From contig NC_071332.1 in NCBI RefSeq assembly GCF_010183535.1, positions 124,001 through 188,000 of the forward strand: a stretch of 64,000 nucleotides of DNA, given 5' to 3'. The position numbers and the translations under genes are program-made. The notes beneath the pieces were generated by a model. The model had not been told where the DNA came from, searched no databases, and saw only the letters and a list, made by a program, of their open reading frames with translations. This DNA comes from Caenorhabditis remanei. Its lineage: Eukaryota > Nematoda > Chromadorea > Rhabditida > Rhabditidae. The first letter of the stretch is position 1, and each line of letters begins with the position of its first letter. This document shows positions 33,149-44,745 of the stretch, piece by piece.

Positions 33149-34724
33149 ATGGCCCGAAAACGATACCTACCCACACCAAGCTATGACAACGGCGACTCCG
33201 ATGATCAAGAGGGCGGAAAAAATGATCGATTCAATCATTCGGTGACTGAAAGTGAGCGAATAATTAGTAGAATAATCGTTATTTTATATGTTTCAGGCCC
33301 ATCTGATATCACAAATATGTATGGCACCCATCTACTCACTAAAGACGATTTCACCGAGCAAGTTTTGAAGAATATTGCAGTTGATAATGTGAATAAATGT
33401 TATTTTTTCAAAGTTTCCAATATTCAAATATTTCCAGGATATTCTAAAAACACTGTGCGTCACCCGTGTCTCTCATCGGATTCGCCGATTGCTCCGCCAT
33501 TTTGGAAATACCGCCGGAGCTGAAGAGGTTGCACAATTTCCGAATTTTTCGTTAAGATAATTTTAAACTTCCAGATTATCTTTCTTGCGAATCAAAAGTG
33601 CCGTGAGAATCCATGCACACAAATTTTGCCTCTCCCAAAATTCTCGGCCAGCTTTCCGAACACTTTTAAGCAAGGTTTGGTCGTTAATTTTCTCTAATAT
33701 ATTTCATAATTTAGGTCTCTTCGCTACTCGTGCTATTCGCGAAGGCGAGTTTGTACTCGCTCCGGTTCCAGTACTACTGGCATCGCCAGAAGAATGTGGG
33801 CGCGATGTAATGGGAGTATCGCTGCCGAATATTATTCTTTATGGCGGACTTCACAGCGATTTTCAGCAATATGAGATTATTGGTACGAAATTTTTGAAAT
33901 TTCGTATATTTTCTTACATAAAATTCCTAAATTTGCGTTACATTTTTCCAGCACCTCCAGAGAGCCGTAAGAGAAAGAGAAATACCGAATCATTCATGTA
34001 CAGACGAAAGATCCGCGCATTAGAGGCGAAATATGGATCGGATCTTCCAGAGTAAGACATCATCCCATTATGGGATGTGCGGAACTAAAAATTTTGAAAA
34101 ATGGAACTTTTCGGAAATTTGGTTTTTCAAATTTTTCATAAATACTCAATGTCAATAAATATGCAGTAAACACTAAAAATTCTGTAAATTTTGACACATG
34201 TGTGACGTTTTGACACCGTTCTTGTTGGTTTTGCAGCAATTTCTTTTGATTCCGCAAAAAAATTTTTTCGCCACGAAAATATTTGAAATTTCGGAACTTC
34301 CGTTCCGCACATCCCTGCTGATTTTCATCAATTTTCTCTCCAGACCGCAACAAAAATACTGCTCAGATGACGAGGAGAATCAGACAAAGACTGCATACGA
34401 CAAGTATGATATTTGCATCGATGTGACCAATTCGTCGGACGAAATGAAAGCGATACGAAGAAATTGTTTGCCGAATTGCGCTGTTCGATACGTTATCCTT
34501 CATCAACGAATGGAGGTTTTCATTACGGCGCAGAGTAATATTCAGGCTCATGAAGAGGTTCATAACTTTACTAATTTTAGACTGAAAAACTCGCAAACTT
34601 TCAGCTAACCATCGCCCACGACTACGATTCGAACATGTCGCACAAAATTATTAAATGCGCTCATCCTTATGATCCAAACGATCTCTGTCTGCATGAAGTG
34701 AGCCAAAGATCTTTATTTATTTAA
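33149..34724 (+). CDS. SET-domain protein, likely set-9/set-26-related
   Basis: Eight exons give 328 residues: 33149-33251, 33297-33388, 33438-33527, 33575-33674, 33715-33882, 33952-34051, 34344-34557, 34605-34724. The ATG at 33149 follows TTCTTCAG directly, a likely SL acceptor. The SET domain starts GLFATRAIREGEFVLAP near residue 130, is interrupted by a basic insert (SRKRKRN), and resumes with the cofactor motif RRNCLPNCAV (N-x-PNC) and ELTIAHDYDSN, ending CAHPYDPNDLCL. Known: SET domains are lysine methyltransferases. The wording near NCLPN and AHDYD resembles the SET-9/SET-26/MLL5 branch, which often lacks strong activity. No PHD finger is seen, so this is a short relative. Its 3' end lies 39 bp from that of the SLC6 gene. 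Confidence 0.8.
34071..34315. mobile_element. Palindromic element in SET gene intron 6
   Basis: Inverted ends GGGATGTGCGGAAC (from 34072) and GTTCCGCACATCCC (to 34315) enclose about 215 bp with partly complementary arms. It fills most of the intron. Confidence 0.65.
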
Positions 34725-34763
34725 CTTTTGATAATAATAATACGAAATGTGTATTACTAATCA

Positions 34764-37315
34764 TCAATAACGAACACGAAGCTGTCTTTCATACTTTACC
34801 GCCATCCGTCGGTCTTCTAGATTCATCGGTCCCCAGTCTCCAGTGGCTCTTATCATCACCACAAATGGCTCCATCTTTCTCCGTCGGTCACACTCATCTC
34901 TGAGAAAGTAAAAGACCACGAAAATGAATGGCATGATTAGAAGAGTGTATCCGATTGGGTCGGTGACGATTGAGATCTCATTGAACGCCTTTTTCTGTCC
35001 GAATGTTGCCACAATACATCCAAAAGTGATGATTAGCAATATCGGGCTGATCACAAGCCAATTGAGCCACCAGAACATGTTTGGAGGGCCACGACCCCCA
35101 ATCATTGCTCGTATGTTTCTAAAAAGGATGAGATTTGATACGCTTTCACTGTGAAACTGACACAGAGAACCGCTTGAATCCATATAAATAAGACACTGTG
35201 ATAATCTCTACGAACGCAATAAATATAGTACCATATGAAGCGAATGTAGTGATACTACTCATCAAATTGATACCACCATTCCCCAAATACGGTAGACTAG
35301 AAACCAGACCCGTCAAGCACATAATCGCCAGAATTATAGCTCGTTTGTGCCAGCTTGCCAGTGGTTTTCCGTACTTTCTTCGACTTCCATTCATTCTCTC
35401 TATCAGCATTGAGCTTATCACCTAAACAGCACTATGAGATTAGTTTCAGCGGGAGAAAAGGAAAGTCTAACCCAGATGTAGCTGGAAATGCCTTGAATTG
35501 AGCACGCGGCAAGTGTCAGCCAGAAAAAGAACACCCAAAACTTTCCGAAATGACAATTCGTTAGCATCTCCGATATTACACTCTCAATCATCACTGGTGT
35601 TGCATACAGCTGGATTCGTTCACTGGCTTCTAGATCTGGATAGTAGAATCTTCCAACAGCAGCCATGTACATGAATGAGAATAGTCCGGTGCACATGTAA
35701 AAAATGTAAGAAATTCCGCTGATAATAAGAACATCTCGTTGGATTTTGTTGTGGAAGTTGTTCAAAGAAGCGAACTTCTGAATTCCTCCACAGCCGACGC
35801 TGAAATCCAATCAATAGATTCCCCTAGTTGCCTAATGAATTCTTACTTTAGTGCACGTAGTGCGTGAGCTGCCGCATCAGCCCATGACCATACCCACATC
35901 CACTTATCTTCATAACTGTCCTTCTGATAGAAAAATGCAACGAATACGTCTCTCGATTCACCTAGGGACATTCCAAGACCTAACAGCATTAAGCTTCCAA
36001 CCGATAGTAGCGTGAGAGCAATGATACCAGTTCTACCCAACACTTTGGAGCCACCAATAGAAATTACGCCCACTATAATCCATAAAACAACGGCAGATAT
36101 AATGGAAGTGTTGCTAGGTGGAGCCCAGTCGTTTACAGTTATACTTCTCTGAAAAAGAGAGATTTCAGATTGAGTTCTTTAGTTCCTGAGTTACCTTGAA
36201 CATTAGCCCATGAACGAAACTCATAAAAGGCGATTTTCTCTGCTGAAACCCTCTTGTAGCTATCAAAACTTCCTGATATCTATCACATTTCACTGAAAAT
36301 CCAGGCTTCACCCAAGTGCATTCATTCGCCAACCGATAATCAACACAATAGTCACCGGCGGACTCTGTCATCGGACAACTCATCCATACGGGTTCTTCCC
36401 AAATGGATCGTGTAGCATGTGCGGTTATAGTCAAGTCATATATAGCCCATACAGATAGACTTATCGTTCGGAACACCATTATAAAACACATTCCTGCTGA
36501 AAGTCCCGCCATCGCCGGAGCCATTCTTGAGAAAACAGAGAGTGGAGAAGCGGAGGCATATTGTCCGAGAGCTGTTTCCATATAGAGAAGAGGAACAGCT
36601 ATGAAAACGAAACAAAATGTGAATTGATATGGAAACCATCCTCCGTAATATCCGCATAAGAAAGGGAAAAACCAGAAATTCCCAGAGCAAGTGATGAATG
36701 CGAGAGTCGCTGTAATTGCCTCCCATTTCGATGTCCACGTCGGTCCCTCCATTCTAGTATCCAATCCCATATTCTCTAACGCTAAGTTTGTCATACTTCT
36801 GAATCCGATGTTGGAGATGGTGGTGGCATTTGAGGTTTTCTGGAAGCAAAATTTTACTCGTTTTTGCTCTGGAAGGCCTCCAGATGACCGTGGAGTTATT
36901 GAACATGACCTATATCATTGGAAAGCTGAGAAAGCGCTGATTCCAAATATATAAACAGTTTTTGCTCTCGACGCCTGGTAATCGAGAAAAACAAGGTCAA
37001 AGTTTTCATTTTTCACACGTCTTTAAAAACGTTGGCTTTCTTTTTCTCAAGTAGCTCTATACCAGGCATCGAGGGCAAAAACTGAATGCATAATTAAAAT
37101 CAGCGTTTTCTCAACTTTCCAATGAAATAGATTATGTGCCATAACTCCAAACGGACTCCATGATCTTTCCTAGTGAGACATTTATCACCTATCACCTTGA
37201 TCGGAATTATCTCCTCTGTCGACGTGCTTTTGGTGTCATCGCTTCTCGAGTTTGATCGTTTTACTTCGTCGGATTTCGTTCTAGTTTCCTTACTTTGACT
37301 CAAAGACGACGACAT
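34764..37315 (-). CDS. SLC6-family sodium-coupled transporter (snf type)
   Basis: Six exons give 666 residues: 37315-37196, 36839-36195, 36148-35847, 35799-35472, 35421-35171, 35118-34764. A charged Ser/Thr/Lys N-terminus precedes TM1, which has the family phrase CSGNFWFFPFLCGYYGGW. Next come the YMETALGQY motif, a Cys-containing extracellular loop, a segment with WSWADAAAHALRALNVGCGG matching the usual TM6 region, and further helices to a short basic tail (RQLRVRY). Known: SLC6 carriers move neurotransmitters or amino acids with Na+ and Cl-. TM1 lacks the usual GNVWRFPY wording (no Arg), so substrate and coupling may differ. The C. elegans orthologue cannot be named with confidence. Confidence 0.88.
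36865..37175. mobile_element. Palindromic MITE-like element, copy 2, in SLC6 intron 1
   Basis: The same family as 28140-28450: ATCATTGGAAAGCTGAGAAA on the left arm, with the reverse complement near 37105-37130 and a central TTTTTGCTC / GGGCAAAAAC pair. It nearly fills the first intron and ends about 20 bp from the splice donor at 37195. Confidence 0.7.
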
Positions 37316-37371
37316 TTTTTACTTTATCATTCGTTAAAAATTTCAAAAACTAAAATCGCCATCGGTGGAAA

Positions 37372-37564
37372 ATGTCATCATTACCCTCAATTTTACAAAA
37401 GTTTAAGGAAAAAACACGTAAATTATTATTTCAGAAAGAACGCCAAGCCACCATCAGAAAGTGCATTGCAGTGGCCTCCAAGGTAATCAATTCTATTCTT
37501 CCTGATTCAATTCAGCAATAATTCTAATTTCCAGAACGAGCCATCCACTTCCTCTTCTGCCTAG
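37372..37564 (+). CDS. Possible 46-residue protein, divergent from the SLC6 gene
   Basis: Exon 1 (37372-37482, 111 nt) starts MSSLPSILQKFKEKTRKLL and ends at a good donor (AAG|GTAATC). Exon 2 (37535-37564) follows TTTCCAG and adds NEPSTSSSA and a stop. The 52-bp intron is of normal size and keeps frame. The protein is basic and helical with a Ser-rich end, with no signal peptide. Its ATG is 57 bp from that of the SLC6 gene on the other strand, so the two would share a promoter region. I recognise no family. A chance ORF with chance splice sites cannot be excluded. Confidence 0.45.
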
Positions 37565-39396
37565 CCACACATCACGTCATTCTCTCCATTTATTACTCGT
37601 TTCTGTTCTGTTTCAATTGTTATTAATCAATTACATACCGATCTCGAAATGCCAATGAATTGTGTTCTTATCTTCTTGCTGAGAAACACAAAGTTCTCTG
37701 CTTTCAATTTTTCCCGTTACTAGCGGAGATTTATCGTCTCAATAATTCGCATTCTTTCTTTTTCTCTTATGTCATTTCCTATGCCCTCTTGATGTCTGCT
37801 GGCGCCCTCTCTTTTTTCTTTTCCGTAGGCGCGTAGACTTATTTTATGAATTTTTCGGCGTTTCGTTTCGTCGCTATGGAGAACTCTTTTTTGATGAGGA
37901 TATCGTGTTTTTGGCCAAATTTGAGTGAAGTTTTACTTGAAAAACTCTGAAATTTTCGAATTTTCAGTGTATAGGAAAGCCAAATGGAGTTTCAAAATCC
38001 TTTAATTTCAAATTCTAGATTAAATAACTAGTTGATGAAAATGATGCAAACGTAACAGTATTTCTTCGAAAACGAGAAATTTCTGGAAAATTCACTTTTC
38101 TTTTCGAAAACTTTACTTTTTACTTGAAAAATTAGCAATAATCGGTTTTTTTTGCGAAATTTAATGTAAAATTGCAGTTTTAAAGTTTTCAAAGTAATGC
38201 GCAATCTCAATTTTGTCTCAAATCCAGAATCTTCAAGCCAAAATTTCAGATAATTTCGTAGTTTTCAAAATTCAAAACTCCAAAAAACTCAAAATATATC
38301 ACTTTTTCTTGAATTTTCCAAAAATTCTCACCGAAAAACTTCCCGGAGATAGCTGATAATCGCTGATATTCGCTCTGAAAATCGCTGAAAATCGTTAAAA
38401 ATCGCTTGAAGTTCAAAAAATGCTTATTCATCACCCGGCCGGTTTCAGACGAAATTATTTATATTTTCGCCTAAATCGCATAAAATTGCCTCAAATCGCT
38501 TCAAATTTGCATCAAAATGGTTTAAAATCGCCTAAAATCACTTAAAATTACCTATAATTCACCTAAAATGGGCCTGAAATTGTTGCCCGAGAGCTCCCCC
38601 ATTTTCCAGTTTCATGAGTCATAGATAACAAAACAAAACTATTTCCCATGGTACAATGCTGTGGTCGGAATCGATAAATTTATCTATCAGATGGTCTCTG
38701 TGGGACTGCCGGTCAGTCATTGCTGCACCGCAGTCACACAAATGTTTTCGCATTTTTTCGAAATACCTAAAATACACTTGTTTTCCCCTAATTACCTAGT
38801 CTAAATTATCTAATTAACTCTCATGTTCTTTTTCCTCACATTAAACTAAACCACGTGATGCAATCAATTTTCGAAAAGAAGAACGTTCTCTCTTTGTTCG
38901 CTTTCTCTTCTCTTTTTCGAAAAAAGTCTTCTCTCCCCCAAAAAAAGGCTTCTCGCTGTCGTCGGCGCCATCTTCTGTCATGAGAGAATGGTCGCGGCCA
39001 GCTGCATCGATCGAAGAGAGACCCTTCTCTCGTCTCTCTGCGTCTCTCCGAAAGACGTACTCACTCGGTCGACAGGGCGTTTGTCTGTTTCTCGTTCTCT
39101 TTTTGCATCCCATTTCATACCTCGTGTGGTCTCTATTGGACCCATTTCTTTGTAACCAATTTTTTTTGATACGTGATAAAACTCTTTAACGAAATTGTGG
39201 TCTTTCTTGGAATTTTCTGATTTTCGAAATTGTTTCCTCTTGAACGAAAAACTTTATTTTCAGCGCGATTTCATCGTGTTCAATCTGAAGGAAAGGGGGA
39301 GTCAGATTATTGGGTAATTGCATGTCTTAGTGAGTTTGTTCCCTCAAATATATTACTAAACCAATTACAAAATTCAGGATAATAATCAGCAACAAA
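37565..39396. other. Intergenic upstream of pap-1
   Basis: About 1.8 kb with no credible gene. Around 38340-38580 there is a degenerate repeat built from words like AAATCGCCT and AAATCACTT. Near 38640-38740 is a non-repetitive, less AT-rich patch of unknown nature. Near 38880-39060 are C/T-rich CGTCTCTCTGCGTCTCTC tracts typical of broadly expressed worm promoters. Confidence 0.45.
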
Positions 39397-42300
39397 ATGT
39401 CGGCACAAGATAAGACGCCGCTTCTGGGCGTCTCGCAGCCCATCTCATTAGCTCATCCAGACGCGAAAGATATCCTTTTGACGGAACAACTTGTCGAAAC
39501 GCTCAAAAAATGTAATAGTTATGAGCCGAAGGCTGAAACCGAGAAGCGAATGGAGGTTTTGCGTAGTTTGAATCGACTTGTGAAGGAGTGGGTGAAGAAT
39601 GTCACAGCCATCAAGGTGCGTATTGATTTTTAGAGAAAAAATTTAGAAAATACTGTGAAAAATAGGTTTCCAAGCTATAAATGAAACTGGAAATCTTTAA
39701 ATTTTGTGTAAAATCGTGCAAATTGACGCGGAACTCTCGTAAAGTCTATTTTACGGCACAGATTCATTATTTAATCGAATACAATTCGATCACGGCTGTA
39801 ACTAGCTTCAAAATCGAAAGTTTTCTCCGAAAAACATATCAATATGTAGATTTCATGTTTCTGATACTAAATCTGTCCGCTAAGAGTTTATTATTGTACT
39901 GCAAACCGGGCTAGAACACCTAAAATGGTAAAAATTGCCAAAAATAGCACTCTAGCCCACAATAAAGTATCCCCAGCCAGTTTGCGTTACCACAGAGCTA
40001 CATTTTGCTAAGTTTTTCCGCTGAGAACTTTGATTGTCACACTTGCAAACCGGGCCGAAACGGGCCGGCGCGTAACTCGCTTCAAACTCATTATTATGCG
40101 CTGAAAAATATACCAAAATGTAGATCTCGGCGAGTTCTATATCCCATACCTACCGGATGACGGATCGGTATTGTGCTGTGTGCAAGAAAAAGTGCAAAAA
40201 ACACTAAAATGACCAAAAACACCATTTTAGCCCGGACCGCGACACATTAACGCATAGTCATCTGGCCCGTAGCACATCATAGATATAGATCTCGCTGCGA
40301 TCCACATTTTGGTACATTTTTCAGCTCATAAAACTAATTTAAAAGCGAGTTACGCGCCGGCCCGTGTCGGCCTGGCTAGAACACCAAAAATGGTAAAAAT
40401 TATTTAAAAAAAAGAATTCCAGCCCACAGTAAGCTTGCAAAGAGCTACGTTCTGGTATGTTTTTCAGCTCCTAACTTTGATTTTGAAGCAAGTCCGGTCC
40501 TGCGTATAATCGTGAAGCGACCCCAGATTCCTTAACGCAATTCTCCCAATTTCCAGATACCAAGTGGCGAAGGAGCGAACGCTGGTGGCAAGCTCTTCAC
40601 ATTCGGTTCCTATCGACTCGGCGTCCACAGCTCCGGTGCAGATATCGATACACTCGCTGTGGTGCCACGTCATATCGATCGAACTGACTTTTTTACGTCG
40701 TTCAAAGAGATGCTCAATCAGGATCCAAATGTCACCGAGCTGCATGCAGTCGAAGAGGCGTTCGTTCCGGTTATGAAGCTGAAATATTCTGGAGTCGAAC
40801 TCGATATATTGTTCGCTCGACTCGCGTTGAAAGAGGTTCCCGATACACAAGAACTCTCCGATGACTCGCTTCTCAAGAATTTGGATCAGGAAAGTGTCAG
40901 ATCGTTGAACGGATGCCGTGTGGCTGAGCAGTTGTTGAAACTCGTTCCCCGCCAGAATAACTACTGTGTCGCTCTTCGAGCCATCAAGTTATGGGCTAAA
41001 AATCACGGAATTTATTCCAACTCGATGGGTTTCTTCGGAGGAATCTCATGGGCCATTCTCATCGCACGTGCCTGTCAACTCTATCCGAATGCCAGTCCGT
41101 CTCGATTGGTGCACAGAATGTTCTTCATTTTCGCCACGTGGACATGGCCACACCCAGTTTTGCTCAATGAGTTAAACAGTGAGAGAACCGACGTCGGAGC
41201 GCTCATCGATCTGGTTTGGGATCCACGACGAAAGAGTACGGATCGATTCCATTTGATGCCGATCATCACACCGGCGTTCCCACAACAGAATTCCACACAT
41301 AACGTGACTCGTTCCACTATGCAGGTTATCAGAACCGAGATTTGTGAGGGACTGGAAATCTGTAGAGATATCTCTGAAGGAAAGTGTGGATGGGATGCGT
41401 TGTTCAAGGAGGTCAACTTTTTCAGCCGTTATAAGCACTATATTGGTATGATTTTTTGGCTGAAAATTAGAAGTAAAATGATTTATAAAGACTTGCAACA
41501 CTTTTTTTGAAATTTTTTTAATCAAAAATAGGCAAAAATCCTGTGTACTCTTGAGTTTTTATCGATATTTAAAACATGCCGTTTTTTCAACAAAAAAAAA
41601 TCAAATTTTCAAACTTTTGTACTTATGGGGCCGGGCTGGTGAAAATTTTCAAATCGGCCCGGCCCTGTCTTGGTATAAGTACAAAATTTTGAAAATTTGA
41701 ATATTTTTGCAAAAACGACTTGTTTTTAAATATCGATAAAAAGTCAAGAGTATAGAGGCTTTTTGACTATTTGCAAGTCAGATATAAATCGATATTTCAG
41801 CACTGCTAATGGCGGCTCCAAACGAAGAAGAGGAGCTGAACTACGGTGGATTCCTCGAGTCTCGAATCCGTCTACTCGTTCAAAGTCTCGAAAGGAATCA
41901 AGATATTGTGATTGCTCACAACGACCCAAACAAGCATAAACCATCGCCGAACGCGAAGTTTGATGTGAGTCCGGAGAACAAGAGAATCACTCTCTGGTTC
42001 ATTGGTCTCGAATTCGTGGAGCACACAAAGAGTCTCGATTTGACGTCGGAAATTCATCGATTCAAGACGAATGTCGAGTTGCAAGCCAGTGGTGTCAAGG
42101 GTATCGGACCGAATTGCACGGTTGAGGTGGGTATTTTTTTGGAGAGGATTCTGATTCTGACTTTGTCAGATTCGGAATCTGGGTGGAATTCAGTATCGAT
42201 CTAACCGGGTTCGGTTTGAAAATTTCAGTCGAAACAGATTTTCAGTGCATAATTTGAATTTTTCCATTTCGAAGACTTGATAACATTTTTGATGAAAAAT

Positions 42301-43126
42301 TGAGAATTTCGAATAAAAATTGAGCATTTCTGATCAAAAATTGAGCATTTTTGATGGAAAAGTGATCATTTTTAATGAAAAATTGACCATTTTAATGAAA
42401 CATTGAGAAGTTTTGATAGCAAATAGAGAGTTTTTGATAGAAAATTGAGAGTTTTTGATAGAAAATTGAGAGTTTTTGATGAAAGATTGAGAAATTTCGA
42501 TAGAAAATTGAGAGTTTTTGATAAAAAATTTTGCATTTTTGATGAAAAATTGACCATATTTAATGGAAAATAGAGCATTTTTAATGAAAAATTGAGAATT
42601 TTTTCCTTCCCCACTACCATAAACTACAAATTTATTTCAGATCGATATGTTCTACGTGAAACGAAACAAGCTATTCCAAATAATAAGTAACGCTGATCTG
42701 ATTCGTGGACGTCACTGGAAGAAGCCTTTGGTTCCACCGATTCCACTCAATCAACTCGGCAAATCGAATATTACACGAACGAGCAGCACAAGCTCAGTGC
42801 CGACGACACCGACAACTCTCAATCCTCCGAGCATAGCGCTCTCTGCTTCGACTAGTGAACTCGAATCGACCACCACCACCACTATCAATGGTACACCAGT
42901 CAGTCGTAAGCGTGTAATTCAAGAAAGCACGACGACAGAAGTGATGACGTCATCCGACGGAGTTCCACCGGAGAAACAGATAAGAGAGTCGTCGTTGGAG
43001 GAGTCGTCGGTTGTTGAGATGTTTGTGCAAGTTGTTGAGCAAAGCGTTGTGCAGGAGATGGTGAGCACCACCAACGATTTCGAGCACAGCGAGCAGAAGG
43101 TGCAGGCGGAGCCACAAAGTGTTTGA
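39397..43126 (+). CDS. pap-1: Canonical nuclear poly(A) polymerase
   Basis: Four exons give 639 residues: 39397-39615, 40557-41445, 41801-42126, 42641-43126. The nucleotidyltransferase signature FGSYRLGVHSSGADIDTLAV carries the first two catalytic Asp, and VELDILFARL supplies the third. The central domain includes CVALRAIKLWAKNHGIYSN and FATWTWPHPV, then the RNA-binding domain (LWFIGLEF, FYVKRNKL). The tail is Ser/Thr-rich and shorter than vertebrate tails. Known: adds poly(A) tails to cleaved pre-mRNA in the nucleus with CPSF. A TTCAG acceptor lies 20 nt before the ATG. All three introns carry repeats. C. elegans pap-1 is also on chromosome V. Confidence 0.93.
40050..40372. repeat. Inverted repeat in pap-1 intron 1
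   Basis: CGGGCCGGCGCGTAACTCGC near 40056 is matched in reverse by GCGAGTTACGCGCCGGCCCG near 40346. The surrounding text (TAGAACACC, AATGGTAAAAATT) also occurs twice. It is probably a palindromic transposon remnant that spans most of the intron. Confidence 0.7.
41535..41765. repeat. Palindromic element in pap-1 intron 2
   Basis: Arms read CTTGAGTTTTTATCGATATTTAAAA on one side (first 20 bases CTTGAGTTTTTATCGATATT) and the near-complement on the other. A GC-rich centre has GGGCCGGGCT and CGGCCCGGCCC. No coding capacity. Confidence 0.7.
42288..42605. repeat. Degenerate tandem repeat in pap-1 intron 3
   Basis: A unit of about 22 bp with core GAAAATTGAGAGTTTTTGAT is repeated a dozen or more times with changes (GAGCATT, GAGAATT, GACCATT). 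It fills most of the intron. The long minus-strand frame across it (Leu/Ser/Asn-rich) is a by-product. Confidence 0.8.
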
Positions 43127-44745
43127 GGAGAGAGAGAGAAAGAGCACAGGGTGAGTATTTGAGTTTGGCTGAAAGTCTGAAAAATGGGAACCAACATTTT
43201 AAAATAATTCGCATTTATTCAGGAAATTCGAGGAAATTCAGTGGTTTTTTCTGTGAGAAAAGGAAAATCGCTTTGAGAACTTTCGGAAGTATTCTAGCCC
43301 CTTTTGAGATCTTTTGATGGGATTTTCAGTCTTTTTTCAAGTTCTCACGACAATTTTCTCATTGCGGAATTCCGTCGAAATTTTTTTTATTCCGCTTCCC
43401 CCCTTTCGCCATTCTAAGATTTTTTCCACCTATTTTTCCACCACACATGATTCAAAAGTCTGGAACTTCGTTGAAAAACTTTTTTTTTTAAATCGAGCTT
43501 AAAATTTCTGAATTTCCAGACTAAAAATCACCTACGAATTTACGTTTGAGGTTTTTTTGCTGCAAAAAACGAAATTTCACACGAATTTTACCATTTTTAG
43601 GGTCTTTCTACAACAAAGTAAGACCAAAATCGTCTTCTAAAAATGGCTTTTTATTCCGCCTTCCGTTCTTTGGCACTTTTTCCATTCCGCTTTCCAAATC
43701 AGGAATAGCTAGTTGAATGACATCACAGAGTTCTCTTTTCAGGCATCTTGTACATTTTTAGCCATGAAAAACTAGTACTTCCGCTCAGTAGCTGTGTTTT
43801 TAGCTGAAAATAACCATCTTCATTTTCAGATAATCCCTCCTCCGCGCTCAATCCATTCAATTTGCCACCAAAAAGTCTACAGGTCCTCTCAATCTCCCAG
43901 TATCCTCACCGCACATGTCCTCGTTCTTCCTCCTTGAATCCCTCCCATCAAAGGCACCTTTGTATTATAGAAATGATAATAATTAGGTCACCGATCAATA
44001 ATTATTATTCGAAAGAAGACTATTATTTGCATAACACATTCATTTATCTAAACACCCCTGAAATAAAAAAATCCACACAAAAATACGCATTTTCCTATCT
44101 CTCTATTTTTGTATTTTCATTTACATTATCTTGACTCCGCCCTCTTTTTTTTGTCTTCGTCAACTTCTCCTCGTTCTCTTATGTTACTTTTTATCCTAGT
44201 TTTTGTTTTTTCTCTCTCACTCGTTTCAATTCTTGCGGCGACGAATGATTTCGTCTATTTATATGAGCCAAATTGGCACCACCGTTATCTCCTTTCGTTT
44301 CTGCTTATTTCAGACCATTTACTTGTATTTACAGTCCTCCCCGCCTCTCTCTCTGTCTCTCCATATAATCTCAGCTTTTTGTATAGAAAAAGATGAAAAA
44401 AGCTCAAAATCAAAAACCGGCAAAAAAAATTTCCACACGAAAAAATATCGGAGGAATTTTTGAAGTTCTCTCCATCTCCATTCCACTCTATTTTTCTCAT
44501 TTTTACCACAATTTTCTTTATTTTTTTTTGATTTCGTTGCATTATCCGCTTCGAATCAATATTTTGTTCCATCACACCGTCCCATCCCTGATGTCTTCTC
44601 CCTCCCCTTCCACACCAAAACTTACCTTTTCATTTAATTTTAATCATCTCTTTCTCTCCATTTGTTTACTATTATTCGGTTCTAATTGGCTAATAAAAAG
44701 AGAAGACGTCAGAAAAATTGGTTTATTAGTTATACAATTAATTAT
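43127..44745. other. Intergenic between pap-1 and the carboxypeptidase (3' ends facing)
   Basis: About 1.6 kb of AT- and pyrimidine-rich DNA. Plus-strand frames at 43862-44785 are Phe/Ser/Leu-rich and not conserved-looking. No gene or clear repeat is assigned. Confidence 0.5.

Noticed and set aside
42372..42620. 82-codon Leu/Ser/Asn-rich minus-strand frame
   Set aside because: By-product of the 22-bp tandem repeat in pap-1 intron 3.
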